64,000 bases of DNA from Trueperella bialowiezensis. GTDB lineage: Bacteria > Actinomycetota > Actinomycetes > Actinomycetales > Actinomycetaceae. The notes beneath the pieces are model-generated. The model did not search any database, was not told where the DNA came from, and saw nothing but the letters and a program-made list of their open reading frames with translations. Location: positions 1 to 64,000 of the forward strand of contig NZ_LR134476.1 of assembly GCF_900637955.1 (NCBI RefSeq), read 5' to 3'. Made by a program: the position numbers and the translations under genes. This document shows, piece after piece, positions 36,001 to 43,208 of this stretch. Each line of letters starts with the position of its first letter. The first letter of the stretch is position 1.

Positions 36001-36300
36001 AGCGGGCTGGCTGGTATCAGTGCAGGGCAACGAGTGCGCGTGGGCGGAATCGTGACGCACAGGCAACGGCCGCACACGGCGTCGGGAATAACGTTTCTTT
36101 CGCTAGAAGATGAGACCGGCTTGCTCAACGTGGTCTGCTCGCCGGGGCTGTGGAAAAGGTATCGGCGCGTGTTACGCACCTCGAACGGTCTGATCATTCG
36201 CGGGGTGGTGGAACGCGCCGACGGGGTGACTAACCTTGTTGCAGACGGCGTACATGCCCTCGAACTGCCAGTGGCCGTGCCGTCGCGAGATTTCCGGTAA
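33007..36300 (+). CDS. dnaE2: Error-prone DNA polymerase DnaE2
   Basis: 1097 residues from ATG 33007, overlapping imuB; GTG 32983 is eight codons upstream and rejected. The N-terminal PHP domain begins AELHVHSAYSFLDGASMPADL, the palm carries PDIDLDIE (about residue 400) and KFDLLGLGML (about 575), and an OB domain (about 1010-1080) ends the protein. DnaE2 copies damaged DNA and causes induced mutation. Two repeats are odd: five 18-base units in the thumb region and a 15-base unit in three copies at the stop codon. Confidence 0.93.
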   Translation: MIPYAELHVHSAYSFLDGASMPADLVARAAELGLNAIALTDHDGLPGVVQFASAARTYGIPAVIGSEVSIGGTARVGQQDPDGDHLVILARGPDGYRALSRAIGEAMLATGEKGAAEHSLESLASAAQDWQILTGCRKGGVRRALEPRPGVWNLDAGRAYLERLVSLFGADNVAVELTNTMQPHDRQRNIILAQLAAEVGVVPCVTGNVHCARPSEAVVADTLAATRAGKSLEEYRGWLGAWPSYLKSGEQMLRLHADHPHALREAVRIGEECAFDLALVAPRLPPFPTPAGHTEASWLRHITTVAASRRYGTRAEYPSAWAQIDHELGVIEQLGFAGYFLIVHEIVEFCRKKDIWCQGRGSAANSAVCFALGITAVDAVRHKMLFERFLSPGRSGPPDIDLDIEADRREEVIQHVYERYGRRHAAQVANVITYRPRSAIRDAARALGYSAGQADAWAKSVERGRGLRQGQAATDGQAATGGQAATGGRTTTRGQVATPVGSGEDIDAERQVAELAARLEGLPRHLGIHSGGMVICDRPLIDVCPVGWARKEGRTVLQWDKDDCAEAGLVKFDLLGLGMLSALRIAFTDLACRGVVADNGQPLDLHNIGQEDPRVYDLLCAADTIGVFQVESRAQMATLPRIQPRTFYDIVIEVALIRPGPIQGNSVNPYINRRRGREKVTYPHPLLENALKKTLGVPLFQEQLMQIAIDAAGFTPAQADQLRKAMGAKRSHARMRALHDELMAGMEANGIDEHVREEIYEKLFAFAEFGFPESHSFSFAYLVYASAWLKVHYPENFYAGILAAQPMGFYSPQTLVADARRHGVHVLPVDVCHSQEHSSVEVTPRRTVSVHPLVDADPCRGLRLGLSNIKGLGSAIDRILAAREERPFASVADLARRAELSTAELERLAAAGALRSLGTSRRDGVWSASALAHADKTAGTSVQLAIPDLVVGARPPDLPHMSPAEENAAELRTTGLAVDGHPIEFLRAQLDAAGAVPISGLAGISAGQRVRVGGIVTHRQRPHTASGITFLSLEDETGLLNVVCSPGLWKRYRRVLRTSNGLIIRGVVERADGVTNLVADGVHALELPVAVPSRDFR
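34414..34503 (+). repeat. Five 18-bp tandem repeats inside dnaE2
   Basis: Units at 34414, 34432, 34450, 34468 and 34486 encode GQAATD, GQAATG, GQAATG, GRTTTR and GQVATP. The second and third are nearly identical. The segment is in frame and forms a low-complexity loop in the thumb region of the polymerase (residues 470-499). Confidence 0.88.
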
Positions 36301-36330
36301 CGAGATGTCTGGTAACGAGATGCCCGGTAA
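36286..36330 (+). repeat. Three 15-bp tandem repeats at the dnaE2 stop
   Basis: CGAGATTTCCGGTAA (36286-36300), CGAGATGTCTGGTAA (36301-36315) and CGAGATGCCCGGTAA (36316-36330). Each copy ends with TAA in the dnaE2 frame; the first is the real gene end and the others repeat the last five codons after it. Confidence 0.9.
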
Positions 36331-36343
36331 GTCAGTACCTGCC

Positions 36344-36373
36344 TGCACAATGAACGCCCGCGGCGGTTACACT
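36344..36373 (+). promoter_or_regulatory. Candidate promoter of the 156-residue protein gene
   Basis: TGCACA (36344-36349), 18 bases, TACACT (36368-36373), placing transcription start about 20 bases before GTG 36399. Confidence 0.45.
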
Positions 36374-36398
36374 GATAAAAGCGTTGAAAGGTGCGAGT

Positions 36399-36869
36399 GT
36401 GAGTAAATTTAGGACATTACTTCGGATTGCCACGACAGCCGGGCCGGCCATTTATAGTGTTGTGCGCAGGTATGGTCCGCAAATAAAACAGGTGATTGAC
36501 GACAACCCGCACCTTTACGCCACGATTAAAAGCCGTATAGTTGCGATTGCCGGAGCTGGGAAGACTCGGCGCGGGCCAGCTAAGCTGCAAGAACGCATTG
36601 AGGTGTTGCGTGAGCAAACCACCTACCTGTATGCGTCAGCAAATTCCGCGGAGGTCGCTGAACAAACGGTTGCGTGGCGTCACGAATTGGACGCCCTGCA
36701 CTCGGCGTTACCGGTGATTGGGGCGATGAAAGCCAAGCAGCGCCGCGGGCACCTGAAGCAGATTGAGGCCACGGTTGACGACCTGTCTGCCAAAATTCTC
36801 GCCCTGACTCTTGAAGATGACATCGAGGACGCTCAGTTAGTCGACGACGACCAGCCGCCCTCGCGCTAG
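36399..36869 (+). CDS. Conserved-looking hypothetical protein
   Basis: 156 residues from GTG 36399, with GAAAGG at good spacing; a TTG at 36384 is five codons upstream. The N-terminal 45 residues are basic with an amphipathic helix (FRTLLRIATTAGPAIYSVVR), the middle is helical (AEQTVAWRHELDALHSALPV), and the tail is acidic. No membrane segment or known domain is recognised. It ends three bases before the convergent MazG-like gene's stop. Function unknown. Confidence 0.72.
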   Translation: MSKFRTLLRIATTAGPAIYSVVRRYGPQIKQVIDDNPHLYATIKSRIVAIAGAGKTRRGPAKLQERIEVLREQTTYLYASANSAEVAEQTVAWRHELDALHSALPVIGAMKAKQRRGHLKQIEATVDDLSAKILALTLEDDIEDAQLVDDDQPPSR

Positions 36870-36872
36870 GAG

Positions 36873-37346
36873 CTAGGAATCTAAACCGAGAACCTTCGCA
36901 ATATTGGGTTCATAAAAGTCTGGGCCCTTGAGTACTTTACCGTCTTCACGGTAGATCGGCTTGCCGTCCGCGCCTAGTTTTGACATGTTCGACCCTTGGA
37001 TCTCACGTAACACATCAGCCATCGGGATGCCGAGTTCGAGTGCCATTCCGTAAATCACGTAGGTGAGATCGCCGAGTGCGTCGGCTACTTCGACGGTGTC
37101 GCGAGAATGGTCGTCTGTGCGGCGAGCCTCGGCAAAAGCGTTTTCGATGATCTCACGGGCGCGCGCGCCGTAAACTGCACCGGTAAGTTCGGCGAACTCT
37201 TCGGCGATCAGGCTCATCCTCATGTGAATGCGCTCTCGGTCAGCATTGGGACCATCATCGACGATGGGTAACCCGTAGGTGTGATGGAACTGACGGACCA
37301 GTTCTTCGGGGCGCGTTGGATCCACAGAATCGTTGTCGAGTGTCAT
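36873..37346 (-). CDS. MazG-like nucleotide pyrophosphohydrolase
   Basis: 157 residues. The all-alpha NTP pyrophosphatase motif is visible as LIAEEFAELTGAVYG with a second acidic helix EVADALGDLTYVIYGMALELGI; the EExxE and ExxD residues bind Mg. This single-domain form is related to phosphoribosyl-ATP pyrophosphohydrolases (HisE-like) and house-cleaning enzymes. The C-terminus (GADGKPIYREDGKVLKGPDF) is typical for the COG4696 group. Substrate unknown. Confidence 0.87.
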   Translation of the reverse strand: MTLDNDSVDPTRPEELVRQFHHTYGLPIVDDGPNADRERIHMRMSLIAEEFAELTGAVYGARAREIIENAFAEARRTDDHSRDTVEVADALGDLTYVIYGMALELGIPMADVLREIQGSNMSKLGADGKPIYREDGKVLKGPDFYEPNIAKVLGLDS

Positions 37347-37352
37347 GGTGTT

Positions 37353-37358
37353 AATCTA
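37353..37358 (-). promoter_or_regulatory. -10 element of the MazG-like gene (leaderless type)
   Basis: Minus-strand TAGATT ends six bases before ATG 37346. Confidence 0.45.
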
Positions 37359-37417
37359 CCGTGACCCATGACGCCATGTGACCTTGGCTCAAATCACAAA
37401 ATTTTTCAGGGTAGGAA

Positions 37418-37447
37418 TTGGAAAGCTCTCCCGGTCAGTGGTAGATT
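37418..37447 (+). promoter_or_regulatory. tRNA-Leu(GAG) promoter
   Basis: TTGGAA (37418-37423), 18 bases, TAGATT (37442-37447), about 27 bases before the tRNA 5' end. Confidence 0.55.
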
Positions 37448-37474
37448 GCTATCTGTTGCTTTTGCAGCAGACCT

Positions 37475-37560
37475 GCGCGGGTGGCGGAATAGGCAGACGC
37501 GCTAGCTTGAGGTGCTAGTCCACGTATTAGTGGGTGGGGGTTCAAGTCCCCCTCCGCGCA
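37475..37560 (+). tRNA. tRNA-Leu (anticodon GAG)
   Basis: 86 bases forming a class II tRNA. Acceptor GCGCGGG pairs with TCCGCGC (one G-U), the anticodon stem is CTAGC/GCTAG with loop TTGAGGT and anticodon GAG at 37509-37511, and the T-arm is GGGGGTTCAAGTCCCCC. The long variable arm fits leucine. CCA is not encoded. It reads CUC and CUU. Confidence 0.96.
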
Positions 37561-37568
37561 CAGGTAGA

Positions 37569-37590
37569 GCCGGTGTGATCACCGGCTTTT
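37569..37590 (+). terminator. Terminator after tRNA-Leu(GAG)
   Basis: GCCGGTG, loop TGAT, CACCGGC and four T directly behind the tRNA. Confidence 0.82.
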
Positions 37591-37635
37591 CGCATTGTGG
37601 GTCACGTGCGGCAGCCCGTTGGTGGGCAACTGTGC

Positions 37636-37641
37636 GACAAT
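37636..37641 (+). promoter_or_regulatory. -10 element of aroE (leaderless type)
   Basis: GACAAT ends six bases before ATG 37648; no Shine-Dalgarno. Confidence 0.45.
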
Positions 37642-37647
37642 AGCCGC

Positions 37648-38508
37648 ATGAGTCCTTTCCCTCACGCCACCACGGCGGTTTTTGCGATTCTTGGCCGTCC
37701 AGCAATTTATTCGAAGTCACCACACTTGCATAACGCGGTGTTCCGTCATCTTGGTATTGATGCCGTCTATGTTGCTCACGAGCCGAGTGATCTTGGCAGG
37801 GCTATCGCAGGGATGAACGAACTGGGCTATTCGGGTGCGAACCTCACGATGCCGTTCAAATCAGAGGCCTTGCGGTACCTCGACGGCGTGTCCGACGTGG
37901 CTCGTGAAATGAACGCGGTCAATACGCTCAGTTTCCGGGACGGTCGCGTATATGGGGACAACACGGACGGCGCGGGGCTCCTCAATGAGATTCGTAAAAC
38001 TGACACGGAGATCTCCGGAGCGTCCATCGTGCTCTTGGGTACTGGGGGAGCGGCGTCGGCGGTGTGGACGCAGGCGGCACTCGACGGTGCGGCACGCGTG
38101 CACGTGTTCAACCGCATGAAACCGGAATTTCCGCAGATTCAAGAAACCTTGGCACGCCTCGGAGATAAAACGGGTACCGAGCTCACCTTGTATGATGTGG
38201 CGGACGAGGCCGAGCTACGCGGCGCGGTCGCCGACTCGTCAATCATTATTAACGCAACCAGCGTCGGTATGGGGGAGATGGCTGACCGCACGCTCATTCC
38301 AGCCGCATGGATCACGAAGAATCATACGGTGGCCGATGCCGTCTACCATCCCCGCATTACGCGGCTGATTGCAGAGGCTCGCGAATCCGGTGCAAAAACA
38401 GTTGAAGGTATCCGCATGCTCCTAGGCCAGGCTGCGATCTGTGAAAAGATTTGGCTCGGAATTGACATGCCCTACGACGTCGCTGAAGCTGCCGTGCTCG
38501 ATAGTTAA
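37648..38508 (+). CDS. aroE: Shikimate dehydrogenase family protein
   Basis: 286 residues from ATG 37648. The shikimate site SKSPHLHNAVF is near residue 21, the catalytic Lys in NLTMPFKSEA and Asp in NTDGAGLL are both present, and the nucleotide motif is GTGGAAS. The enzyme reduces 3-dehydroshikimate with NADPH in aromatic amino acid synthesis. Paralogues of the YdiB/quinate type exist, and this one stands alone, outside an aro operon, so its exact substrate should be treated as likely. Confidence 0.88.
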   Translation: MSPFPHATTAVFAILGRPAIYSKSPHLHNAVFRHLGIDAVYVAHEPSDLGRAIAGMNELGYSGANLTMPFKSEALRYLDGVSDVAREMNAVNTLSFRDGRVYGDNTDGAGLLNEIRKTDTEISGASIVLLGTGGAASAVWTQAALDGAARVHVFNRMKPEFPQIQETLARLGDKTGTELTLYDVADEAELRGAVADSSIIINATSVGMGEMADRTLIPAAWITKNHTVADAVYHPRITRLIAEARESGAKTVEGIRMLLGQAAICEKIWLGIDMPYDVAEAAVLDS

Positions 38509-38534
38509 CGTAGGCGAATGACGTGCGCCCGCGA

Positions 38535-38540
38535 TACCCT
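38535..38540 (+). promoter_or_regulatory. -10 element of the amidotransferase gene (leaderless type)
   Basis: TACCCT ends six bases before ATG 38547. Confidence 0.4.
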
Positions 38541-38546
38541 AGGACA

Positions 38547-39293
38547 ATGAGACCTTTCGCATTTCTTGCCGCGCGCCCGTCGAGTGCCGCCGCAATTCGC
38601 GACGACGAATATGCAGCAGTCAAAAAGTATGGCGGATTATCTGACGCCGAACTCGTCTACTTTTCGCTCGAAGATCGCCCGTCCATTGATCCGACGGCGT
38701 ATGCCGGAATTTTCGTGTCTGGCTCGCAGTACGGATTCTTCGATGATCCAGATACGAAAACGCCGGAGCAGATCGCTACCGAAGATGTGCTGTTCCAGGT
38801 CAACGACGTCGTCGTTGAACATGACATTCCCTACCTTGGTATGTGTTACGGGCACCAGTCGCTGGCGATCACGCTAGGCGAGGAGTTGACGAGCGAATAC
38901 TTCGAAGAGATCAACACTGTTGGTATCGAGCTGACGGACGACGGCAAAAAGGACCCGATTTTTGGGCAGCTGCCCGACGTTTTCCCGGCGATACTCGGCC
39001 ATGCGGAATCGATCGGTGACTTGCCAAAAGACACGGTGGTGCTTGCCAGCTCACCAGATTGCCCGGTGCAAGCGATCCGGCATCGCAACAACGTGTACGG
39101 AGTGCAATTCCACCCTGAAATCGACAGCCCGGCCTTGGAGATCCGGCTCGATTACTACAATCAGGGCAAGTATTTTCCGCCTGATGAACTCGACGCCGTG
39201 CGCAAGCGAACATCTGGGCACGACTATTCGTCAGCAGCGGCGATTATTCGCCTGTTCGTCGAGCGGTACCGAAACGCTACTACCGAGGGGTAG
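38547..39293 (+). CDS. Class I glutamine amidotransferase-like protein
   Basis: 248 residues from ATG 38547. The nucleophile elbow is GMCYGHQSLA and the His-Glu of the triad is in GVQFHPEI, so the GATase fold is complete. There is no synthetase domain, so this is a stand-alone enzyme of the GuaA-like type; such proteins can also act as gamma-glutamyl hydrolases. It ends three bases before a gamma-glutamyl ligase-like gene, which suggests shared work on gamma-glutamyl compounds. Substrate unknown. Confidence 0.87.
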   Translation: MRPFAFLAARPSSAAAIRDDEYAAVKKYGGLSDAELVYFSLEDRPSIDPTAYAGIFVSGSQYGFFDDPDTKTPEQIATEDVLFQVNDVVVEHDIPYLGMCYGHQSLAITLGEELTSEYFEEINTVGIELTDDGKKDPIFGQLPDVFPAILGHAESIGDLPKDTVVLASSPDCPVQAIRHRNNVYGVQFHPEIDSPALEIRLDYYNQGKYFPPDELDAVRKRTSGHDYSSAAAIIRLFVERYRNATTEG

Positions 39294-39296
39294 ATC

Positions 39297-40502
39297 ATGA
39301 TCTTTGCAGATTCACCACGGTCAACGGTTGGAATCGAATGGGAGCTCCAGCTCGTTGATAAGGATTCCAACGATTTGCGGCAAGCAGCAGATCATATTCT
39401 GCGCAAAGCACGCGAACGTGAAAAGGACGCGTCGCTTATCCACGGCGAGATGCTGCTGAACACGGTTGAGCTCGTCACTCGCCCGCACGAGACGATCAGC
39501 GGGTGTACGGATGACCTGTTGGAAGCGATCGATATCCTGCTTCCAATTGTGGAGCCGATGCGGATTGCGCTCGCATCCTCGGGGACTCATCCTTTTGCCA
39601 ATCCCGTCTATCAGCGCGTCACAGATTCGCAACGCTATGCCGAACTTGTTAACCGCACCCGGTATTGGGGTAGGCAAATGCTCTTGTTTGGCACGCACGT
39701 GCACGTGGGAATTGAGGATCGTGCCAAGGTTCTGCCCATTTTGCGGGCTGTGCTCACCCGTTTTGCGCACATGCAAGCGTTGACGGCCTCGTCGCCATTT
39801 TGGAACGGGAAGAACACGGGATACGTCGATAACCGGGCGATGGTGTTTCAGCAGTTGCCGACGGCCGGAGTGCCACGCCAATTTGAGCACTGGCACGAGC
39901 TCGAAGCCTATTACAACGACATGGTGAAAACCGGCGTGATTTCGAACTTTGATGAGGTGCGCTGGGATGTGCGGCCATCGCCGAAGTACGGCACACTCGA
40001 ATTTCGGGTGTGCGACGCGGCAACAAACGTGACTGAAGTGGGAATGGTCGCTGCGATGTCACAGTGCTTGGTGGAATACTTTTCCCGCATGTTGGATCGC
40101 GGTGAAGAACTACCTACGGTTCCGCCGTGGTTCGTTGATGAAAACAAGTGGCGTGCCGCCCGCTACGGCATGGACGCGATCCTCATCACCGATTCGGACG
40201 GCAACGAGGAACCAGTGGGTGAAACCTTGGACCGCATGGTTCATCGGCTTATGCCGATTGCAGATGAGCTCGGCTGCGCGGACGAACTTGCTACGGTCCA
40301 TACCGTGCTCGAGGTGGGCGCGCCGTACAAGCGCCTGCTACGGGCGGGCGCGCACTACAACAATTCGCGTGAAGCAGTCGTAGATTTTATGATCGCCGAA
40401 ATGGAAGCCGGAAAGCCGCTTGATCCGGAGCAGTTTAAACCGGAGGGCATTGCCGCAAGCGATGAATCGACTGCGCCCGCCTACGATTCGGCCACTGCGT
40501 AG
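39297..40502 (+). CDS. YbdK-type glutamate-cysteine ligase-like enzyme
   Basis: 401 residues. The GCS2-family start VGIEWELQLVDKDS has the metal-binding Glu residues, followed by GTHPF, TRYWGRQMLLFGTHVHVGI and RPSPKYGTLEFRVCDA. YbdK-type enzymes are carboxylate-amine ligases with weak gamma-glutamylcysteine activity in vitro. The organism also has a mycothiol gene (mshC), so true glutathione synthesis is not expected. It is packed in a three-gene set with an amidotransferase and an M20 peptidase. Confidence 0.88.
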   Translation: MIFADSPRSTVGIEWELQLVDKDSNDLRQAADHILRKAREREKDASLIHGEMLLNTVELVTRPHETISGCTDDLLEAIDILLPIVEPMRIALASSGTHPFANPVYQRVTDSQRYAELVNRTRYWGRQMLLFGTHVHVGIEDRAKVLPILRAVLTRFAHMQALTASSPFWNGKNTGYVDNRAMVFQQLPTAGVPRQFEHWHELEAYYNDMVKTGVISNFDEVRWDVRPSPKYGTLEFRVCDAATNVTEVGMVAAMSQCLVEYFSRMLDRGEELPTVPPWFVDENKWRAARYGMDAILITDSDGNEEPVGETLDRMVHRLMPIADELGCADELATVHTVLEVGAPYKRLLRAGAHYNNSREAVVDFMIAEMEAGKPLDPEQFKPEGIAASDESTAPAYDSATA

Positions 40503-40518
40503 TGAAAGGATGACGAGC

Positions 40519-41847
40519 ATGAGCGCCAGGTACGAAGAGTCGATAGAAATCGCACGCCAGCTGATTCAATTCGACACGTCAAACGACGGCCGAGACGTCA
40601 TTGAAACGCCGGCTGCCGAGTACGTCATGGATCTTCTCAGCGAGGTTGGCCTGCAGCCGGAGATGACGGGGCCGACGCCGGGGCGCCCGTCCGTCGTCGT
40701 GCGGATACCGGGAAAGAAGCGCGAGGTCGAGGTCGATCCGGTCACTGGCGAGCGCCGGGGAGCCGTGGTTATTCACGGGCATCTCGACGTCGTGCCGGCA
40801 GTGGCAGAAGACTGGTCTGTCGATCCGTTTGCGGCTGTCATCAAGGATGGCATGCTGTGGGGCCGCGGTGCGGTGGACATGAAGAACATGGACGCCATGA
40901 TTCTGACCGTGGTGCGTGAGATCGCACGAACCGGGTACGTGCCGCCGCGAGATCTTATTATCGCGATGTTCGCGGACGAGGAAGCAGGCGGCAAGCTGGG
41001 CGCTCACTGGATGGTGGATAATCGCCCTGACGTGTTCGAGGGTGCAACTCACGCCATTTCGGAAGTCGGCGGGTATTCCACATACGTGGCCGGCAAACGC
41101 GTCTATCTGCTGCAAACTGGCGAAAAGTCGCTGACCTGGTACAAGTTCATTGCGGAAGGTACGGCGGGCCACGGCTCGCAGGTTAATAACAACAATGCCG
41201 TGGCGAAACTGGCGAACGTTATGGATGCGATCGGCAAAGAAGAGTGGCCACTCACGTTGACAGATACGGTGACGGAGTTGCTGGCCGGGGTGAGTGAGCT
41301 GAGCGGCCTGCCGTTCGATCCGGACGATGAGGAAACACTCAACGCACTCGTTGACGCGCTTGGCCCGGCGAAAGCTTACGTGGGGGCAACGCTGCGCACT
41401 GGCGCAAACCTCACGTCCGTGAATGGCGGCTATATGGCGAACGTGATTCCGCAAACGGCCACGGGCACGGTTGATGTGCGTGCTATTCCGGGTACAGAAA
41501 GCGAGGTGGCAGCTCGAATTGACGAGTTGGCGGCGTCGGTACGACGTGAACAGTTGCATCACAGCCCTGGATTTGAGGCCCCGACAACGGGCTCGTTCGT
41601 CGATGCCATGACCGGCGCGCTCCAAGAGTTGGATCCGGAGGCGAGTGTGTTGCCCTATCTGCTGTCGGCTGGAACCGATAATAAGACGCTGGGCCGGCTG
41701 GGCATCCAGGGATACGGGTTCTCCCCGGTGCGCCTTCCGGAAGGCTTCGACTTCCCGGCCATGTTCCACGGCGTTGACGAGCGTGTTCCAGTGGATTCGC
41801 TTCCGTTTGGTACGGCGGTTCTGCGCAATTTCATTGAGCGGTTATAA
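40519..41847 (+). CDS. M20-family metallopeptidase
   Basis: 442 residues from ATG 40519, which has AAAGGA at eight bases; ATG 40510 would overlap that site. Zinc-site motifs are HGHLDVVP, WGRGAVDMKNMDAM and ADEEAGG with the catalytic Glu. A dimerisation domain lies in the middle. Members are dipeptidases, carboxypeptidases or desuccinylases; the homologue Rv2141c is annotated as DapE-like. Operon context suggests a small peptide substrate. Confidence 0.9.
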   Translation: MSARYEESIEIARQLIQFDTSNDGRDVIETPAAEYVMDLLSEVGLQPEMTGPTPGRPSVVVRIPGKKREVEVDPVTGERRGAVVIHGHLDVVPAVAEDWSVDPFAAVIKDGMLWGRGAVDMKNMDAMILTVVREIARTGYVPPRDLIIAMFADEEAGGKLGAHWMVDNRPDVFEGATHAISEVGGYSTYVAGKRVYLLQTGEKSLTWYKFIAEGTAGHGSQVNNNNAVAKLANVMDAIGKEEWPLTLTDTVTELLAGVSELSGLPFDPDDEETLNALVDALGPAKAYVGATLRTGANLTSVNGGYMANVIPQTATGTVDVRAIPGTESEVAARIDELAASVRREQLHHSPGFEAPTTGSFVDAMTGALQELDPEASVLPYLLSAGTDNKTLGRLGIQGYGFSPVRLPEGFDFPAMFHGVDERVPVDSLPFGTAVLRNFIERL

Positions 41848-41873
41848 CAGTTTTGAAAACGCTCGATCTGGGT

Positions 41874-41879
41874 TAGTCT
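41874..41879 (+). promoter_or_regulatory. -10 element of the Asp-rich protein gene (leaderless type)
   Basis: TAGTCT ends six bases before ATG 41886. Confidence 0.5.
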
Positions 41880-41885
41880 TTTACT

Positions 41886-42215
41886 ATGGCACATGAAACA
41901 CAGGTTGCGTTCGACCGGCTTATTTTCGCTTTGCAAGAATTCAATGCTGCAGCCGTGTCTGCACACGATCCCGATGATCCGTCGGTGATCGCGGCCGCTA
42001 ACGTGCTTGCAGATGCCTACACCGTCTATGACGACGCGATTTACACCCAGTACGGGGTGGAAACGCCTCTTGACACGTATGACGACGACGATTACGACGA
42101 TGACGATTTCGACGATGACGACGATTACGACTTCGATGATTTCGATGACGACGATGATCACGACGACGATGAGGATATCGACGACGATGAGGATATCGAC
42201 GACGAAGACGACTAG
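41886..42215 (+). CDS. Small protein with Asp-rich tail
   Basis: 109 residues. The first 62 form a helical domain (FDRLIFALQEFNAAAVSAHD and VLADAYTVYDDAIYTQYGV); the rest is almost only Asp with some Glu, Tyr and Phe. I recall actinobacterial relatives with the same pattern next to M20 peptidase or uppP genes, sometimes wrongly called primosomal protein. The tail could bind cations or basic partners; this is inference. Its TAG touches the stop of the convergent reductase gene. Confidence 0.8.
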   Translation: MAHETQVAFDRLIFALQEFNAAAVSAHDPDDPSVIAAANVLADAYTVYDDAIYTQYGVETPLDTYDDDDYDDDDFDDDDDYDFDDFDDDDDHDDDEDIDDDEDIDDEDD

Positions 42216-43157
42216 CTAGGCGATCTCGGTAATCACTTGAGAAACAGGCTCGGGTAGCTCGGCGATATCGAGCGAGAGAATCTGTTCAAACTGTGCGTGC
42301 GTACGTGCGCCGATGAGCGCGCAGGATACTTGTGGCTGGGCTAGTAACCAGGCGAGGGAAACATCTACGGGCGTTCGTGCCAAGCCGTCGGCAGCTTTTG
42401 CCACCGCTTCAACGATCCTGCGCGGCTTGTCAGTCAGATAGGGCTGTACTGTTGCGCTGAGGTGGTCGGTTGCTGCACGTGAGGTGGCTGGAATCGTATG
42501 GCGATACTTGCCGGTGAGTACTCCTCCGGCAAGTGGGGCTTGCGCGATCATACCGATCCCGAACTCGCGTGCAACAGCGGTCAGCTCGCCGGCGGGTTGA
42601 CGTTGCAGGACGGAGTATTCGGCGCCGATTGCCCCGAGCGTCTCAGAATGGATGTCGGTCAGATACTGGGCGGCGCGTGCGACCCGCCAGGCCGGATGAT
42701 TAGCGAGGCCAATGTAGCGAGTTGCCCCGCTCTGGACTGCTTGGACGAGCGTGTTCATCTGCTGTTCTAGAGGTACGCGCGGATCTGGTGCGCCGACCAT
42801 GAGGACATCCACATACGTTGTGCCGAGTTTGGCAAGTGTGGAATGCAAAGAATCAATGAGTGCGCTGCGCCCACCGTTGAAGCGGACGGCGTCGTCGTCG
42901 TGATAAAACTCGCCGGCGTGAGCGACGACGAACACCTCGGTTCGGTCGACTCCGCCGTCAAACACGCTACCCAGAACGTCGATGGCTAGCCCGTCGCCGT
43001 AGACGGGGGAGATGTCGATGGTGGTACCGCCGTGGTCGAGGAGTGAACTGACCATGGCTTGGGCGTCACTGGCTTCGGTGTCGCGCCCCCAGGTGAGCGT
43101 GCCAAGGCCGAGGGTGCCCATGCGCAGTCCGGTGGTGCCAAGGAACGTGTGCTTCAT
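42216..43157 (-). CDS. Aldo/keto reductase family protein
   Basis: 313 residues. The TIM-barrel pattern is visible: GLGTLTWGRDTEAS, the tetrad Asp/Tyr in DISPVYGDG, Lys replaced around VVAHAGE, His-type region VDVLMVGAPDPRVPL, and LANHPAWRVARA. The usual catalytic Lys (as in VxTK) reads VVAHAG and the His in YLxHxPD reads MVGAPD, so the redox tetrad seems incomplete. A role as regulator or altered enzyme is possible. Start ATG 43157 follows a TAGGCT element. Confidence 0.85.
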   Translation of the reverse strand: MKHTFLGTTGLRMGTLGLGTLTWGRDTEASDAQAMVSSLLDHGGTTIDISPVYGDGLAIDVLGSVFDGGVDRTEVFVVAHAGEFYHDDDAVRFNGGRSALIDSLHSTLAKLGTTYVDVLMVGAPDPRVPLEQQMNTLVQAVQSGATRYIGLANHPAWRVARAAQYLTDIHSETLGAIGAEYSVLQRQPAGELTAVAREFGIGMIAQAPLAGGVLTGKYRHTIPATSRAATDHLSATVQPYLTDKPRRIVEAVAKAADGLARTPVDVSLAWLLAQPQVSCALIGARTHAQFEQILSLDIAELPEPVSQVITEIA

Positions 43158-43164
43158 ATCCCAG

Positions 43165-43170
43165 AGCCTA
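43165..43170 (-). promoter_or_regulatory. -10 element of the aldo/keto reductase gene (TAGGCT, leaderless type)
   Basis: Minus-strand TAGGCT ends seven bases before ATG 43157. It forms a divergent pair with the uppP element. Confidence 0.5.
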
Positions 43171-43196
43171 ACGCACGAGGGCGTTCAAGCGGGCGA

Positions 43197-43202
43197 TAGG
43201 CT
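43197..43202 (+). promoter_or_regulatory. -10 element of uppP (TAGGCT, leaderless type)
   Basis: TAGGCT ends six bases before GTG 43209. Confidence 0.5.
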
Positions 43203-43208
43203 TGGCAG

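Noticed and set aside
35469-36350. 293-residue minus-strand open frame rich in Ser, Arg and Pro
   Set aside because: Antisense to the end of dnaE2; composition typical of a shadow frame.
40579-41769. 396-residue minus-strand open frame
   Set aside because: Antisense to the M20 peptidase; long only because of high GC content and codon bias.
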